Shown: positions 8,501 through 14,442 of the stretch, piece by piece
How positions within the stretch are numbered: position 1 is the first letter of the stretch
Layout: every line of letters begins with the position of its first letter
From: a virus
IMG/VR virus record: IMGVR_UViG_3300034121_000458
Location: 1-24,413 of that record
Direction: 5' to 3' (one strand)
DNA length: 24,413 bases
Position numbers and translations under genes: made by a program
Notes under the pieces: generated by a model
Database searches by the model: none
What the model was told of the DNA's origin: nothing
Seen by the model: only the letters and a program-made list of their open reading frames with translations

Positions 8501-9424
8501 GTATCGCTCGGTGATCCGCAACCCTTCATCAACCACACGCTGCCGTGCCGCCTCGGCTGCGGCTGCTGCGGCGTTTGCCCCGGTAACGTCAGCCACCGCA
8601 CGCGAGTGCGTTTCCTCGCTGATGGTCGCCTTGGCAAGCCGGTCGTCGAGGTCAGCCAAAATCGTCGCCCGCTTCTCGGCGTCGGTCTGGTACTTGGCGG
8701 TGATAACGTCCGACTGTGCTTGTGCCTGCCTGTCTTCTGCGGCTCTTTTTTCTTGGGCAGCGGCGGCTTCCTCGACGGCCCGCGTGAACTCGATGTTCGC
8801 CTCGCTCGACGCTGCAAAGGCCCGGTTGTACGTCTCTTGGGAAATGGCCCCCTCGGCGACGAGCCGGTTGATCTTCTCCAGTTCAAGAGCGCGTTTTTCC
8901 TCGGCCGTCGCGTACTGCTGCGTGACCCGTTCGCCCTCGGCAAGGACTGCCGCCCGTCCCCGCTCGGCTTCCAGTGCCGCAGCGTTCGCCCCGCTCGCCT
9001 CTGCCGTTGCACGGTTGTACGTGTCTTGGTCAATCGCGTTGAGTTTGAGCAGCCGCGAAAGATTCTCCAACTCAATGGCACGCTTTTGCTCGGCGGTGCG
9101 ATTCGCCTCCGTGACCCGTATGCCTTCGCCGAACGCGGTCGCAACGTCCTTCGCCTCTTTCGTCAGCCGGGCAAACGACTCCGCGTATGCGTTGGCGTCT
9201 TTGGTGTTTCGGAACTGCTCGGCTAGGGCGGCGAACCGATCCGCAAAACCTTGCTGGGCATTCGCCGCCGCCGCACTGGCAGCGGTGAACGGGGCAAAAA
9301 CAGACGTAGCCTTTTCCGCCTGCTTGCCGATGCTGGCAAGTGCCTTGTCAACAGGCGTGAGGCTCTTAGCGAGGCTTGACGCATCGCCCGTCACCTTCAA
9401 CGCTAGTCCAAGAATGTTCGCCAT
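5585..9424 (-). CDS. Tape measure protein
   Basis: At 1279 residues this is by far the longest gene here. It sits immediately after the tail chaperone pair, as expected of the tape measure that sets tail length and is ejected with the DNA. The N-terminal third is Ala/Glu/Arg-rich coiled coil with a 63-residue repeat. The middle (about residues 420-800) resembles the phage minor-tail/tape-measure core, with Gly/Ala-rich and hydrophobic helices (for example LVSGFQLIGNAF and NLLIGLGKVLEGLGSW). The C-terminal third returns to long charged coiled coil rich in Gln, Glu and Ala. At the usual 0.15 nm per residue it would specify a tail of roughly 190 nm. The ATG at 9424 overlaps the previous stop by 1 nt; GTG at 9427 is an alternative. 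Confidence 0.95.
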   Translation of the reverse strand: MANILGLALKVTGDASSLAKSLTPVDKALASIGKQAEKATSVFAPFTAASAAAANAQQGFADRFAALAEQFRNTKDANAYAESFARLTKEAKDVATAFGEGIRVTEANRTAEQKRAIELENLSRLLKLNAIDQDTYNRATAEASGANAAALEAERGRAAVLAEGERVTQQYATAEEKRALELEKINRLVAEGAISQETYNRAFAASSEANIEFTRAVEEAAAAQEKRAAEDRQAQAQSDVITAKYQTDAEKRATILADLDDRLAKATISEETHSRAVADVTGANAAAAAAEAARQRVVDEGLRITERYATAEEQRATEMARLTTLLDQGAISEETFSRATAEASGANAAAAKAERERADALAAASRIIQANLGPQERYDQQMQELRKHLDGGRLSQEQFNKAAARARKDLDEVGKSAAGADKNIDRLNRNVGILATIEVGRVLVSGFQLIGNAFTSATNQVTSLVTSVNTSLDTLNDFSARTGVGVEALQGYSLAAKLAGVDTEQFGSAIQKLAVNIGKATPGDALDKSLRGINLSVAELRSLAPEEQFGAISNAISQLPTAADRAAAAVSLFGKQGAALAPLFREGATSIDELTARAERLGAIVPESLIANIAEMNDRFDLVSATVQGIVGRVIGQLAPAVAAVADEFLKFIEDFNGGEGGQGIANTIADVLLNGAEVFAGVFDKVFADFDGFTSILSDAGDVFRFVGNILVGVSEGLRYVFNIFEVVGNNLLIGLGKVLEGLGSWVDSDLQQAGKDLANAGNEALERNKAELEAAKKNATEAVAAAFGGASNAAAEAGNGAGSQFVQTLRERIERERSPQFQIETNIEKTREQFDNFFGGVVDQGSAVTEAMRGFEAATASVIDPLNMTAQEIARIKAAQETVNRLIQQETTERTAANEAAAKQADQDTARIDGLLKTSDAASKVTDDLAAVERERARIAEQGGTDAQARLEQLDTLRANLEEQQQALEQGFGQGFEQAFEGANKAIDTAIEKSAEFGQAGFDAAAQLQDGIKAAQSQAEAGILTKPAFDAEVARQQALFDKRIEGEKKIIADAQKARDDADKKQLQQQELVNNLIAMQQVGGDQERIKAGENLVAIEAEIARAQEAAAAARAAGDDEAQRAALTRLQQLDQVQAKEQDIASGAAKQREEYQKAFEKQQEEAAKAQEAQQQAVAQEQARIAEERRKAEEAEFARQQERVRQLNTLGSATVKTTDVRTAEGAALVLDLAASAQDPELIEARIQTKLLNQIALGLAGAASNYFNQPVAIVGAARLGGFG
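8228..9097 (-). repeat. About 63-residue repeats in the tape measure protein
   Basis: Four clear units start with a T-A-E-x-x-R-A type motif at residues about 111, 174, 248 and 311, with a fainter fifth near 374. Spacing is 63, 74, 63 and 63 residues. Each unit carries a leucine-rich helix, then a Gly/Asn-Ala-Ile-Ser/Asp turn, then x-E-T-Y/F/H-x-R-A and an Ala-rich helix. The DNA is diverged, so this is an old protein-level repeat, not a fresh tandem array. The Ala-Ile-Ser-x-Glu part recalls short helical-hairpin modules such as SHOCT; that comparison is only a suggestion. Confidence 0.75.
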
Positions 9425-9729
9425 CACTCAAGCCCCAACTGTTTTTTCAAATCTAAAAGAACGTCGCGGGCCTGTGCTTGGTGCTGCGGCGGTTTTTCAA
9501 GCGGGATAAAGTCTTCGGCCTTCGGACACTTGCCCCGTGGCGAGTGTGGTGCCAGCAGGGCGCTGACAATCAATCCCGTCTCTGCCCATGAATCTCCAAG
9601 TGCTTCGTAGTACCGCGTGTATGCCATCCACTCGGTGAACTCCTGCGAGTCCATCCGAGCCATCAATTCCTTCACCGTCATCTTCAGGTGACCCGCAAGG
9701 CGGAAGGCAAACCTCCGCGTGTGGGACAC
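9424..9729 (-). CDS. Tail assembly chaperone, T-like ORF reached by frameshift
   Basis: This frame encodes up to 101 residues. The pattern FRLAGHLKMTVKEL, then SQEFTEWMAYTRYYEALGD, matches the T-type tail assembly chaperone domain found between the chaperone G gene and the tape measure. It lies in the -1 frame relative to the ORF at 9732-10076, which ends in a GGGAAAA slippery site. It is therefore probably translated mostly as the C-terminal part of a G-T fusion. An independent GTG start at 9729 is possible, just 2 nt after the upstream stop. A later in-frame ATG at 9681 would remove part of the conserved helix. The product binds the tape measure during tail assembly and is not expected in the virion. 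Confidence 0.82.
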   Translation of the reverse strand: MSHTRRFAFRLAGHLKMTVKELMARMDSQEFTEWMAYTRYYEALGDSWAETGLIVSALLAPHSPRGKCPKAEDFIPLEKPPQHQAQARDVLLDLKKQLGLE

Positions 9730-9731
9730 GT

Positions 9732-10076
9732 TCAGCCTTTTCCCAGTTCTTCGACGTCTGCCTCCGACATATTGTTGTGCTTCATCGCACGGTCGAAGAG
9801 CCGCGACATAACCGCCGCCGACTTCTGGCCCAACTTTTCAATCTGCTCCCGCGTAAACAGAAGTTTCCCCGCGTCGTCGCACAGCACCCGCTGCAAATAC
9901 TCCGTGCGGAAGTTTTCGATTCCGGTGTCACGCTTACCGATCCACATGCGTTCGTAAGCGTCCCGCTCGGCCACGCTCATCACGCGAACGTAGACCTCGC
10001 CGTTCCATTCCTTCACGTTGATCTTGAGGAGCGTTGCGTCGTCGGCTGCAAGAATCTGGTCTGCTGAAAGCGACAT
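9732..10076 (-). CDS. Tail assembly chaperone, G-like
   Basis: This 114-residue protein sits between the tail tube genes and the tape measure. It contains the segment EWNGEVYVRVMSVAERDAYERMW, typical of small phage tail assembly chaperones, and an acidic helical C-terminus (MSEADVEELGKG). The ATG at 10076 is chosen because the N-terminus MSLSADQILAADDATLL fits the family. The track of codons upstream to 10148 crosses the previous gene. The last codons, CTG GGA AAA GGC TGA, contain a canonical -1 slippery heptamer, giving a short form (this ORF) and a fused long form as with lambda G and G-T. Confidence 0.85.
   Translation of the reverse strand: MSLSADQILAADDATLLKINVKEWNGEVYVRVMSVAERDAYERMWIGKRDTGIENFRTEYLQRVLCDDAGKLLFTREQIEKLGQKSAAVMSRLFDRAMKHNNMSEADVEELGKG
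9738..9744 (-). other. Programmed -1 ribosomal frameshift site (GGGAAAA)
   Basis: On the minus strand the heptamer G GGA AAA is in the correct register for X XXY YYZ slippage, with zero-frame codons GGA and AAA. It lies two codons before the stop of the G-like ORF. After slippage the reading continues Arg-Leu-Asn-Val-Ser-His-Thr into the T-like ORF with no intervening stop. Both ORFs are in the right order and -1 relation, which is the known arrangement for phage tail chaperone pairs. Confidence 0.88.
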
Positions 10077-10086
10077 TTTATTTCTC

Positions 10087-10407
10087 TTATTCCGGGGTGA
10101 TCTTGAACGTCGCTGCGTACCTTGCAACGTCGTTGACTTTGCCCGCAATCTGCAACGACTGACAGATCGCCTTCGTCGTGAGCGTCAAGCCGCCGCCGGA
10201 AATATCCAGCGTGGCTTTCCTCCCATACGTGGCAATCGAAATCTGCGCAGAGGACAGGCACTTCACATCTATAGTGCCCATGTCAAATGCCCACGCACTT
10301 GCGCGAGCAAGCGGCAGACTGCCGCCGACGTTGACGTTGATCTCCGTCAACTCGCCAAGTGCAATGCTATTCCACGTAACGCTGACGCCTGTGCATACAT
10401 TCGCCAT
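10087..10407 (-). CDS. Small tail protein, tail-tube-like
   Basis: This 106-residue, beta-rich protein opens MANVCTGVSVTWNSIALGEL and continues TEINVNVGG. It ends in a strand (YAATFKITPE). Small beta-sandwich proteins of this length directly before the chaperone genes are usually tail tube or tail terminator components, and the pattern of short strands with Thr/Val/Gly fits a tube subunit. The GGAGG ribosome-binding site at 10414-10418 lies 6 nt before the ATG, the strongest signal in this part of the operon and consistent with high expression. Which of this gene and its neighbour at 10429-10818 is the main tube protein is uncertain. Confidence 0.6.
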   Translation of the reverse strand: MANVCTGVSVTWNSIALGELTEINVNVGGSLPLARASAWAFDMGTIDVKCLSSAQISIATYGRKATLDISGGGLTLTTKAICQSLQIAGKVNDVARYAATFKITPE

Positions 10408-10413
10408 GACGGG

Positions 10414-10418
10414 CCTCC
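10414..10418 (-). promoter_or_regulatory. Strong ribosome-binding site (GGAGG)
   Basis: A perfect GGAGG on the minus strand, 6 nt before the ATG at 10407. It supports independent, strong translation of the small tail-tube-like protein in an operon where most starts are coupled by overlap. Confidence 0.7.
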
Positions 10419-10428
10419 GTCACGGCAA

Positions 10429-10818
10429 CTAAGCGCGGGCAATACGAACCGTGGCCTGACCGCGAATCGCGTCGTTCGTTGCCAGCGTCAGCGTGGACGA
10501 GTTCACCGTGTAAGCAACACCGGCCACCAGACTGACCGCATTGCTCACGATTGAGCACGTGCCCGTCGAAGCGTCCGCAATGATGCTGCTGCCGAGGTAG
10601 TCAAACTGCACCGTGCGGCCCGTGTCACTCACGCTGCCCTGCAGCGGGCGATCAACAGTCTTGACCTGCGCGCCGGTCGTCAGGCCAAGGTGGCTTACGT
10701 CAATCTTTTCCGCATCGGCGTTCGGGTCGGTGAACGAAATGACGATATTCGTCACGGTGTAGAGCGTCGCGCCAAGCCGGAGCGTGGTGCCTGTACCGTC
10801 GTGCGGGGTGGCTGACAT
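10429..10818 (-). CDS. Major tail (tube) protein candidate
   Basis: This 129-residue protein begins MSATPHDGTGTTLRLGATLY. It continues through TNIVISFTDPNADAEKIDVSHLG, a motif pattern I associate with major tail proteins that polymerise into the tube (a strand, an acidic loop and then Ile-Asp-Val-Ser). The C-terminal half is a Ser/Thr/Val-rich beta region. It lies after the tail completion gene and before a second small tail-tube-like gene, as expected. The ATG at 10818 has an AGGAG 8-10 nt upstream. It is shorter than the classical lambda tube protein, and a second gene may supply the missing domain or decoration. Confidence 0.65.
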   Translation of the reverse strand: MSATPHDGTGTTLRLGATLYTVTNIVISFTDPNADAEKIDVSHLGLTTGAQVKTVDRPLQGSVSDTGRTVQFDYLGSSIIADASTGTCSIVSNAVSLVAGVAYTVNSSTLTLATNDAIRGQATVRIARA

Positions 10819-10821
10819 TCT

Positions 10822-11241
10822 TCAAATCTCCTGCCAAAGTATTGAGTACGTTTGCGACACCGAATACAGAGGCGGTGTTTCGCCGCCCGCCAACTGAGCG
10901 AATCCGTCAGACTCGTTATCGAGGCTCACGTTCTTCACTACCACCAAGTCTGACTCACTGGTGCCATACCCATCCAGACACGCCCGGCACTTGTCTGCCA
11001 ACTCTCTTACTGCCTCGTACGTCTCGGCATAAAGGTCGAGCGTCAGCACAACGGTGGGCATCCCAATCGGGCCGGAAAGCGACTGCTGCCGCTGCACGCC
11101 CGACCGCCGGTAACAGGCAAACGGGGGCGGGGCAGACGCCGGTGCCAGCACCGGGAAAACCCGCGTGGCAACAATCGCCGCCACGGCAGCGTTGGCGACA
11201 AGAGCGTTGCGAATAACCGCCTCGGGAGATTTCAGTGCCAT
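10822..11241 (-). CDS. Tail completion / head-tail joining protein (DUF3168-like)
   Basis: This 139-residue protein has a helical start (KSPEAVIRNALVANAAVAAIV). It then has RVFPVLAPASAPPPFACY, the characteristic phrase of the HK97 tail-completion (DUF3168) family, and a strand-helix segment TVVLTLDLYAETYEAVREL. These proteins cap the tail tube and link it to the head. The frame extends upstream to 11412, but that extension overlaps the previous gene and has no conserved character, so I start at ATG 11241, which follows a G-rich stretch. The gene precedes the tail tube genes as usual. Confidence 0.85.
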   Translation of the reverse strand: MALKSPEAVIRNALVANAAVAAIVATRVFPVLAPASAPPPFACYRRSGVQRQQSLSGPIGMPTVVLTLDLYAETYEAVRELADKCRACLDGYGTSESDLVVVKNVSLDNESDGFAQLAGGETPPLYSVSQTYSILWQEI

Positions 11242-11279
11242 GCCCCCAGCGTGGCAGAAACCGCCGCAGGCTTGCAGCC

Positions 11280-12083
11280 TTACCCGCTGGCCGTGAGGGC
11301 ACCAGTGATCGAGCCGGTTGTCTGAAACGTCAACGCCCGAATGGCCGCTTCGAGGGAAATCTTCAACTCGGCCTGCAGCCGGTTCGCCACCTCGGCCTTG
11401 GTTTGGTTCCACGCGGTCTGAATGGGGGGGCGACCGGCTACGCCGCCCGGCTGCACCGCCGAAATCTGAAACGGCTGCGACGACTTTTTGAAGTACGCTT
11501 TGTTGTAACCCGGTTCCGTCCGCACTTCGTCGCTGCCCGTCTCAACAAACTTGAAAGGCCCGAGCCGCTTGAAACTCGACGCGATGTATCCGTTCTGCCC
11601 GCTGACCCAATGCACGACTCCTTTGCCCCGCACGGTTTCTTGGACGCCCATGCGGACGCGGGTGAACGGTGCGGTCGGTGACTTCCGCTGATACGGCGTG
11701 TTCGACAGCCGCGCAAACTTTCGCTCCTTCGTGCCGAACTCCAGCCACCATTGATGGAAGGCTCGATCCGGCCCGGCCCGCACGGTGCCGCCTGCGGCAC
11801 TCGACGCGTTCTCTTTTCCGGCCCGCGTGTACCCAATCAACGCGACCGCGCCGCCGGTGCGCGGGTAAGCCTTGGCCTTGTAGGTCGCCGCCCGCTTAAG
11901 GTTTCCCGTCGGCCCGATTGGCGTCACCTCCCGCAGCCGCAAGTACGCAGGCCAGATAGCCTTTTCCAAAGCGTCCTTCAGCAACTCCGCTGCCGCTGCT
12001 TTGTCGCCAAGGTTTTTGATGCCTTCGCGCAGCGCGGCTAGTTCGGGAAACTCGACGCTGATCTTGATGCCAGCAACAGCCAT
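11280..12083 (-). CDS. HK97 gp10-like head-tail / tail component
   Basis: This 267-residue protein matches the HK97 gp10 type. An N-terminal helix region is followed by REVTPIGPTGNLKRAATYKA, the family's signature for a basic segment after a short helix. The sequence continues with VALIGYTRAG and WWLEFGTKER, also typical. It is longer than the usual 120-150 residues because of an insertion and a C-terminal helical extension (QTAWNQTKAEVANRLQAEL). The ATG at 12083 overlaps the previous TAA by 1 nt. These proteins work at the head-tail interface. The extra length is the only odd feature. Confidence 0.85.
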   Translation of the reverse strand: MAVAGIKISVEFPELAALREGIKNLGDKAAAAELLKDALEKAIWPAYLRLREVTPIGPTGNLKRAATYKAKAYPRTGGAVALIGYTRAGKENASSAAGGTVRAGPDRAFHQWWLEFGTKERKFARLSNTPYQRKSPTAPFTRVRMGVQETVRGKGVVHWVSGQNGYIASSFKRLGPFKFVETGSDEVRTEPGYNKAYFKKSSQPFQISAVQPGGVAGRPPIQTAWNQTKAEVANRLQAELKISLEAAIRALTFQTTGSITGALTASG

Positions 12084-12400
12084 TACAGCGTCTCCTGACA
12101 AATCAGTTCGTGGATGCTTCGGTTTTCATGCTCAAGCACGGAAATGATTTCGAGCGTGCGGCCCCGCCACAACAGCCGCATTTGCGACTTCAAACCCGGT
12201 ATGTGCCGCATCCGCACGCGGTGGGAAATCTCTACCTGTTGCTGCCCGGCCAGCAGCAACTCGCGGGCCGTCACGCCTTGCACGTCAGCCCACACGGTCG
12301 CAAATTCGCTCCATGCAAATATCGTTTCGCCAAGTGAGTTTCTCGACTCGCTCGACTGCTGCACGGTCACGCGTTCGCGGAGTTGGCCCGCTTTGATCAT
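12083..12400 (-). CDS. Head closure / head-tail joining protein
   Basis: This 105-residue protein starts MIKAGQLRERVTVQQSSESR and continues SLGETIFAWSEFATVWADVQ, then strands with RVRMRHIPG and RGRTLEIISV. This is the standard pattern of the SPP1 gp16 / HK97 head-tail adaptor family, which closes the portal channel after packaging. A much longer open frame runs to 12700 but only as a shadow of the upstream gene. The ATG at 12400 gives an ATGA overlap with its stop. The length is normal for the family. Confidence 0.9.
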   Translation of the reverse strand: MIKAGQLRERVTVQQSSESRNSLGETIFAWSEFATVWADVQGVTARELLLAGQQQVEISHRVRMRHIPGLKSQMRLLWRGRTLEIISVLEHENRSIHELICQETL

Positions 12401-12843
12401 ATGGCTGTGCCCTCGCCAACAATCACAATGTCGTAGGTCGCCCCAGCCGTGGAGGTGATGTACAGCGTGGCCGAAGTCGTGCCTGCCGCCGTTGGGTTGA
12501 CGTTGAGCAGGACGCCCCCCGGTGCAACACTGCCGGTGTAAGCACCCGTCACGGTCAGCGTGTGCGTGTCGCCGGTATTCTTCAGATAGATCGCCTTGAG
12601 CGCGGTGAGGTTGACCGTCACCGCCGCCCCGTCCCGCGAGTCGGAGAGTGCCGACAGTTGGAACGTGTCGGTGCCGCCCGACACCCGCGAGTCGCTCCAC
12701 ACGATTTGTGCTTGGTTCGCCGCCGTGCCTTCGGTCAGCGACGCGAAATAATCCGCACGCGTCACTCGCGTGTTGCGCGCAATGTCGGCGGTGTCGGTTT
12801 CAATCGTCACCAGATTCACGAGAATTTCGGCGGATAGGCTCAT
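12397..12843 (-). CDS. Beta-rich unknown protein in the head-tail connector region
   Basis: This 148-residue protein is not one I can place in a named family. An N-terminal helix (residues about 1-40) is followed by IVWSDSRVSGG and a long Ser/Thr/Gly/Val-rich beta region (ALKAIYLKNTGDTHTLTVTG, then PGGVLLNVNP and TYDIVIVGEGT). The composition resembles small capsid decoration, cement or virion surface domains with a jelly-roll-like fold. It is inserted between the gp6-like connector and the head-closure gene and coupled to both by ATGA overlaps. A structural role is likely. The start at 12843 is chosen from the overlap. Confidence 0.7.
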   Translation of the reverse strand: MSLSAEILVNLVTIETDTADIARNTRVTRADYFASLTEGTAANQAQIVWSDSRVSGGTDTFQLSALSDSRDGAAVTVNLTALKAIYLKNTGDTHTLTVTGAYTGSVAPGGVLLNVNPTAAGTTSATLYITSTAGATYDIVIVGEGTAI

Positions 12844-13442
12844 GTGTAACTCCCCCAAGAAACGCTATCGAGTAGCGACTTTGCACCCAGCGGCACCTCG
12901 CTCATTGTCGCGGCGTCAACCGCTGCACGCTGCTCGTACCAGTGCAGCACAAGCATGAGAATCGCGTGCCTGACCCGCGTAGGCACGCTCGTCCCGGCAT
13001 CGCCGTACCCGCTCCACCACGTGACCGATACGCTGTTTTGATCCAAGAGATGCGACGGCCACGACCCCGCGTAGATATTGCGAATCACACCCGGCGTGGC
13101 ATCGCGGTCAACGCGGTACTGCGTCGTGCTCAAGGTCGCCGTGCCGCCGTTGTCGCCGGTTGTGTACGTGATCGTCACCGCCGTGGCGGTGCCGCTGGCG
13201 ACCATCGGCGGGCGGGGCAGTTCAATCTCTGCCGGGAACGCGTCCAGCCGCATCACGTACTGCTGCGTGACAAGGCTGCGGTCGAGATAGTCCTCGACCC
13301 ACTCTCTCGCTGCCGTTACCAGCGACGATACGTAGGCATCATCTGTGCTGGTGTCGATCCGGCAATGCGACTTCGCCTCGGCAAGCGTCACAGGTTCGAC
13401 CACGGGGGCGGACGTTCGCCGCAGGCTGCGGTAGCGTTTCAT
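12840..13442 (-). CDS. Head-tail connector protein, gp6-like (phiE125 gp8 type)
   Basis: This 200-residue protein contains VEPVTLAEAKSHCRI, the classic N-terminal motif of the gp6-like connector. It then has DDAYVSSLVTAAREWVEDYLDR, a helix pair, a beta insertion, and a C-terminal helix with RVRHAILMLVLHWYEQRAA followed by EVPLGAKSLLDSV. These rings sit under the portal and receive the head-closure protein. The length matches the phiE125 gp8-type subfamily. It overlaps genes on both sides by ATGA. Confidence 0.92.
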   Translation of the reverse strand: MKRYRSLRRTSAPVVEPVTLAEAKSHCRIDTSTDDAYVSSLVTAAREWVEDYLDRSLVTQQYVMRLDAFPAEIELPRPPMVASGTATAVTITYTTGDNGGTATLSTTQYRVDRDATPGVIRNIYAGSWPSHLLDQNSVSVTWWSGYGDAGTSVPTRVRHAILMLVLHWYEQRAAVDAATMSEVPLGAKSLLDSVSWGSYT

Positions 13443-13639
13443 TTCTTCTGCCTCCGGGGGATGGCGTCTGCGGTTTCGGCGGCGGGTTCAACGCGGGTGT
13501 TTTCAACCAACTCCCGCTGATCGTCGCGGGCGGCGACCGCGTACTCCCAAGCGATCAGCGACTCGGCCTGCCGGTCTGGAAGGTCAATCACTTCGCCGCG
13601 TTTGTACGCCCCGTGCGGCTTCGTCAGTCTGATTCTCAT
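13439..13639 (-). CDS. Small unknown head-region protein (66 aa)
   Basis: This short protein begins MRIRLTKPHGAYKRGEVIDL, then PDRQAESLIAWEYAVAARDD, and ends in Pro/Ala/Glu/Lys. The first half resembles the small phage proteins with a strand, a Gly-Glu/Gln-Val-Ile-Asp-Leu turn and a helix that are often found beside head-tail connector genes. The frame extends to 13798, but ATGA overlap with the previous gene fixes the start at 13639. The function is unknown. Confidence 0.72.
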   Translation of the reverse strand: MRIRLTKPHGAYKRGEVIDLPDRQAESLIAWEYAVAARDDQRELVENTRVEPAAETADAIPRRQKK

Positions 13640-14370
13640 TCTGACACGCTCCACGCATCCTTCGGCTGCTTCTTTGTTTCCTGCCACTCGGTCGTGTATT
13701 GGTGAACCGGAGCGGCGAAGTTCTTCCCCGGCCACGTGATCGTGTATTCCCCGTGCCCGATGCAAACTCGCGGAGTCACGTACAGCCGGTTGCCGCACTT
13801 CTTGAACTGCCGCCAGAACGATATATCGGAGTCAGTTCTGCCGTCACCCCAACCGCCCGTCGGGTCTGGCTGTTCGTGGAACCAAGGTTTTGCCATCCGC
13901 TTGAGTGCCCTTGTAGAGATGATCGTGCAGCCGAAATGAGCCGTATCGACTTGCTGCACTGGCTCGTTGAACCACCCAAGCGGCAGGCTCGTCACGCCGC
14001 CTTCCGGCGGGTTGTCGAGCGTGTCAAGCAGCGTCAGCATCGGCCTGCCGTCTTCACGCTTTGTCTGCAGCGGGGCAAGGGCGTCGCACTGGAAAGACAT
14101 AGCAAGAGCGAACAGGTGTTCAACCGATTCCCTGCTCACGAAACTGTCCATATCTAGGGTGATTATATATTCCGTCGTGTCTTGGAAACTCTCAAGCATT
14201 CGCGTCAAAACCTGACTCCAGAACGCACCCTGCCCGAGCGTCGGGCGGATGTGCAGCGGCATCATCGCTTCAACAAATCCAAACGCGTTGATCAGCGGCC
14301 CGAACCGGGGGCCAGACAGGATCGCTTCCGCACGCACGTCAACCTTCGTGTCGCCAATCTGCACAATCAT
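13636..14370 (-). CDS. GT-A glycosyltransferase-like protein inside the head gene cluster
   Basis: This 244-residue protein has a GT-A-type centre. TEYIITLDMDSFVSRES gives a strand ending in the metal-binding D-x-D, and it is followed by a helix and the segment SFQCDALAPLQTKRED. Later come DTAHFGCTIISTRAL and, near the end, CIGHGEYTITWPG. A transferase using a nucleotide-sugar donor is the best reading. It lies between the capsid genes and the connector, downstream of a strong intrinsic terminator. It starts at ATG 14370 with GGAGG 4 nt away, in place of the open frame to 14430. The acceptor could be the capsid, another virion protein or DNA. Confidence 0.72.
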   Translation of the reverse strand: MIVQIGDTKVDVRAEAILSGPRFGPLINAFGFVEAMMPLHIRPTLGQGAFWSQVLTRMLESFQDTTEYIITLDMDSFVSRESVEHLFALAMSFQCDALAPLQTKREDGRPMLTLLDTLDNPPEGGVTSLPLGWFNEPVQQVDTAHFGCTIISTRALKRMAKPWFHEQPDPTGGWGDGRTDSDISFWRQFKKCGNRLYVTPRVCIGHGEYTITWPGKNFAAPVHQYTTEWQETKKQPKDAWSVSE

Positions 14371-14374
14371 GAAA

Positions 14375-14379
14375 CCTCC
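14375..14379 (-). promoter_or_regulatory. Ribosome-binding site (GGAGG) right after the terminator
   Basis: GGAGG on the minus strand is directly adjacent to the T-tract of the terminator and 4 nt before the ATG at 14370. It allows a fresh start of translation on the reduced read-through transcript. Confidence 0.75.
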
Positions 14380-14416
14380 AAAAAAAACGGCGGGGAGGCG
14401 ATTGCCTTCCCCGCCG
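14380..14416 (-). terminator. Intrinsic (rho-independent) terminator after the capsid genes
   Basis: On the minus strand, CGGCGGGGA pairs with TCCCCGCCG (9 bp, mostly G-C). The stem has a single bulged A, an inner GGC/GCC stem and a four-base loop AATC. The hairpin is followed directly by eight T. It starts 26 nt after the stop of the gene at 14443-14886 and ends just before the ribosome-binding site of the next gene. This is the only strong intrinsic terminator I see in the window. It would separate high-level capsid expression from lower-level connector and tail genes. Confidence 0.9.
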
Positions 14417-14442
14417 CTCAGTGTGGTCACTGTGTCAAGCGA

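Noticed and set aside
8322-9509. 395-residue plus-strand open frame
   Set aside because: Antisense to the tape measure repeats; the Ala/Ser/Arg-rich product mirrors the Ala/Glu-rich coding strand.
12401-12700. N-terminal extension of the head-closure protein
   Set aside because: The extension overlaps the unknown beta-rich gene in another frame and is His/Arg/Gly-rich without family similarity; the ATGA start at 12400 gives the normal length.
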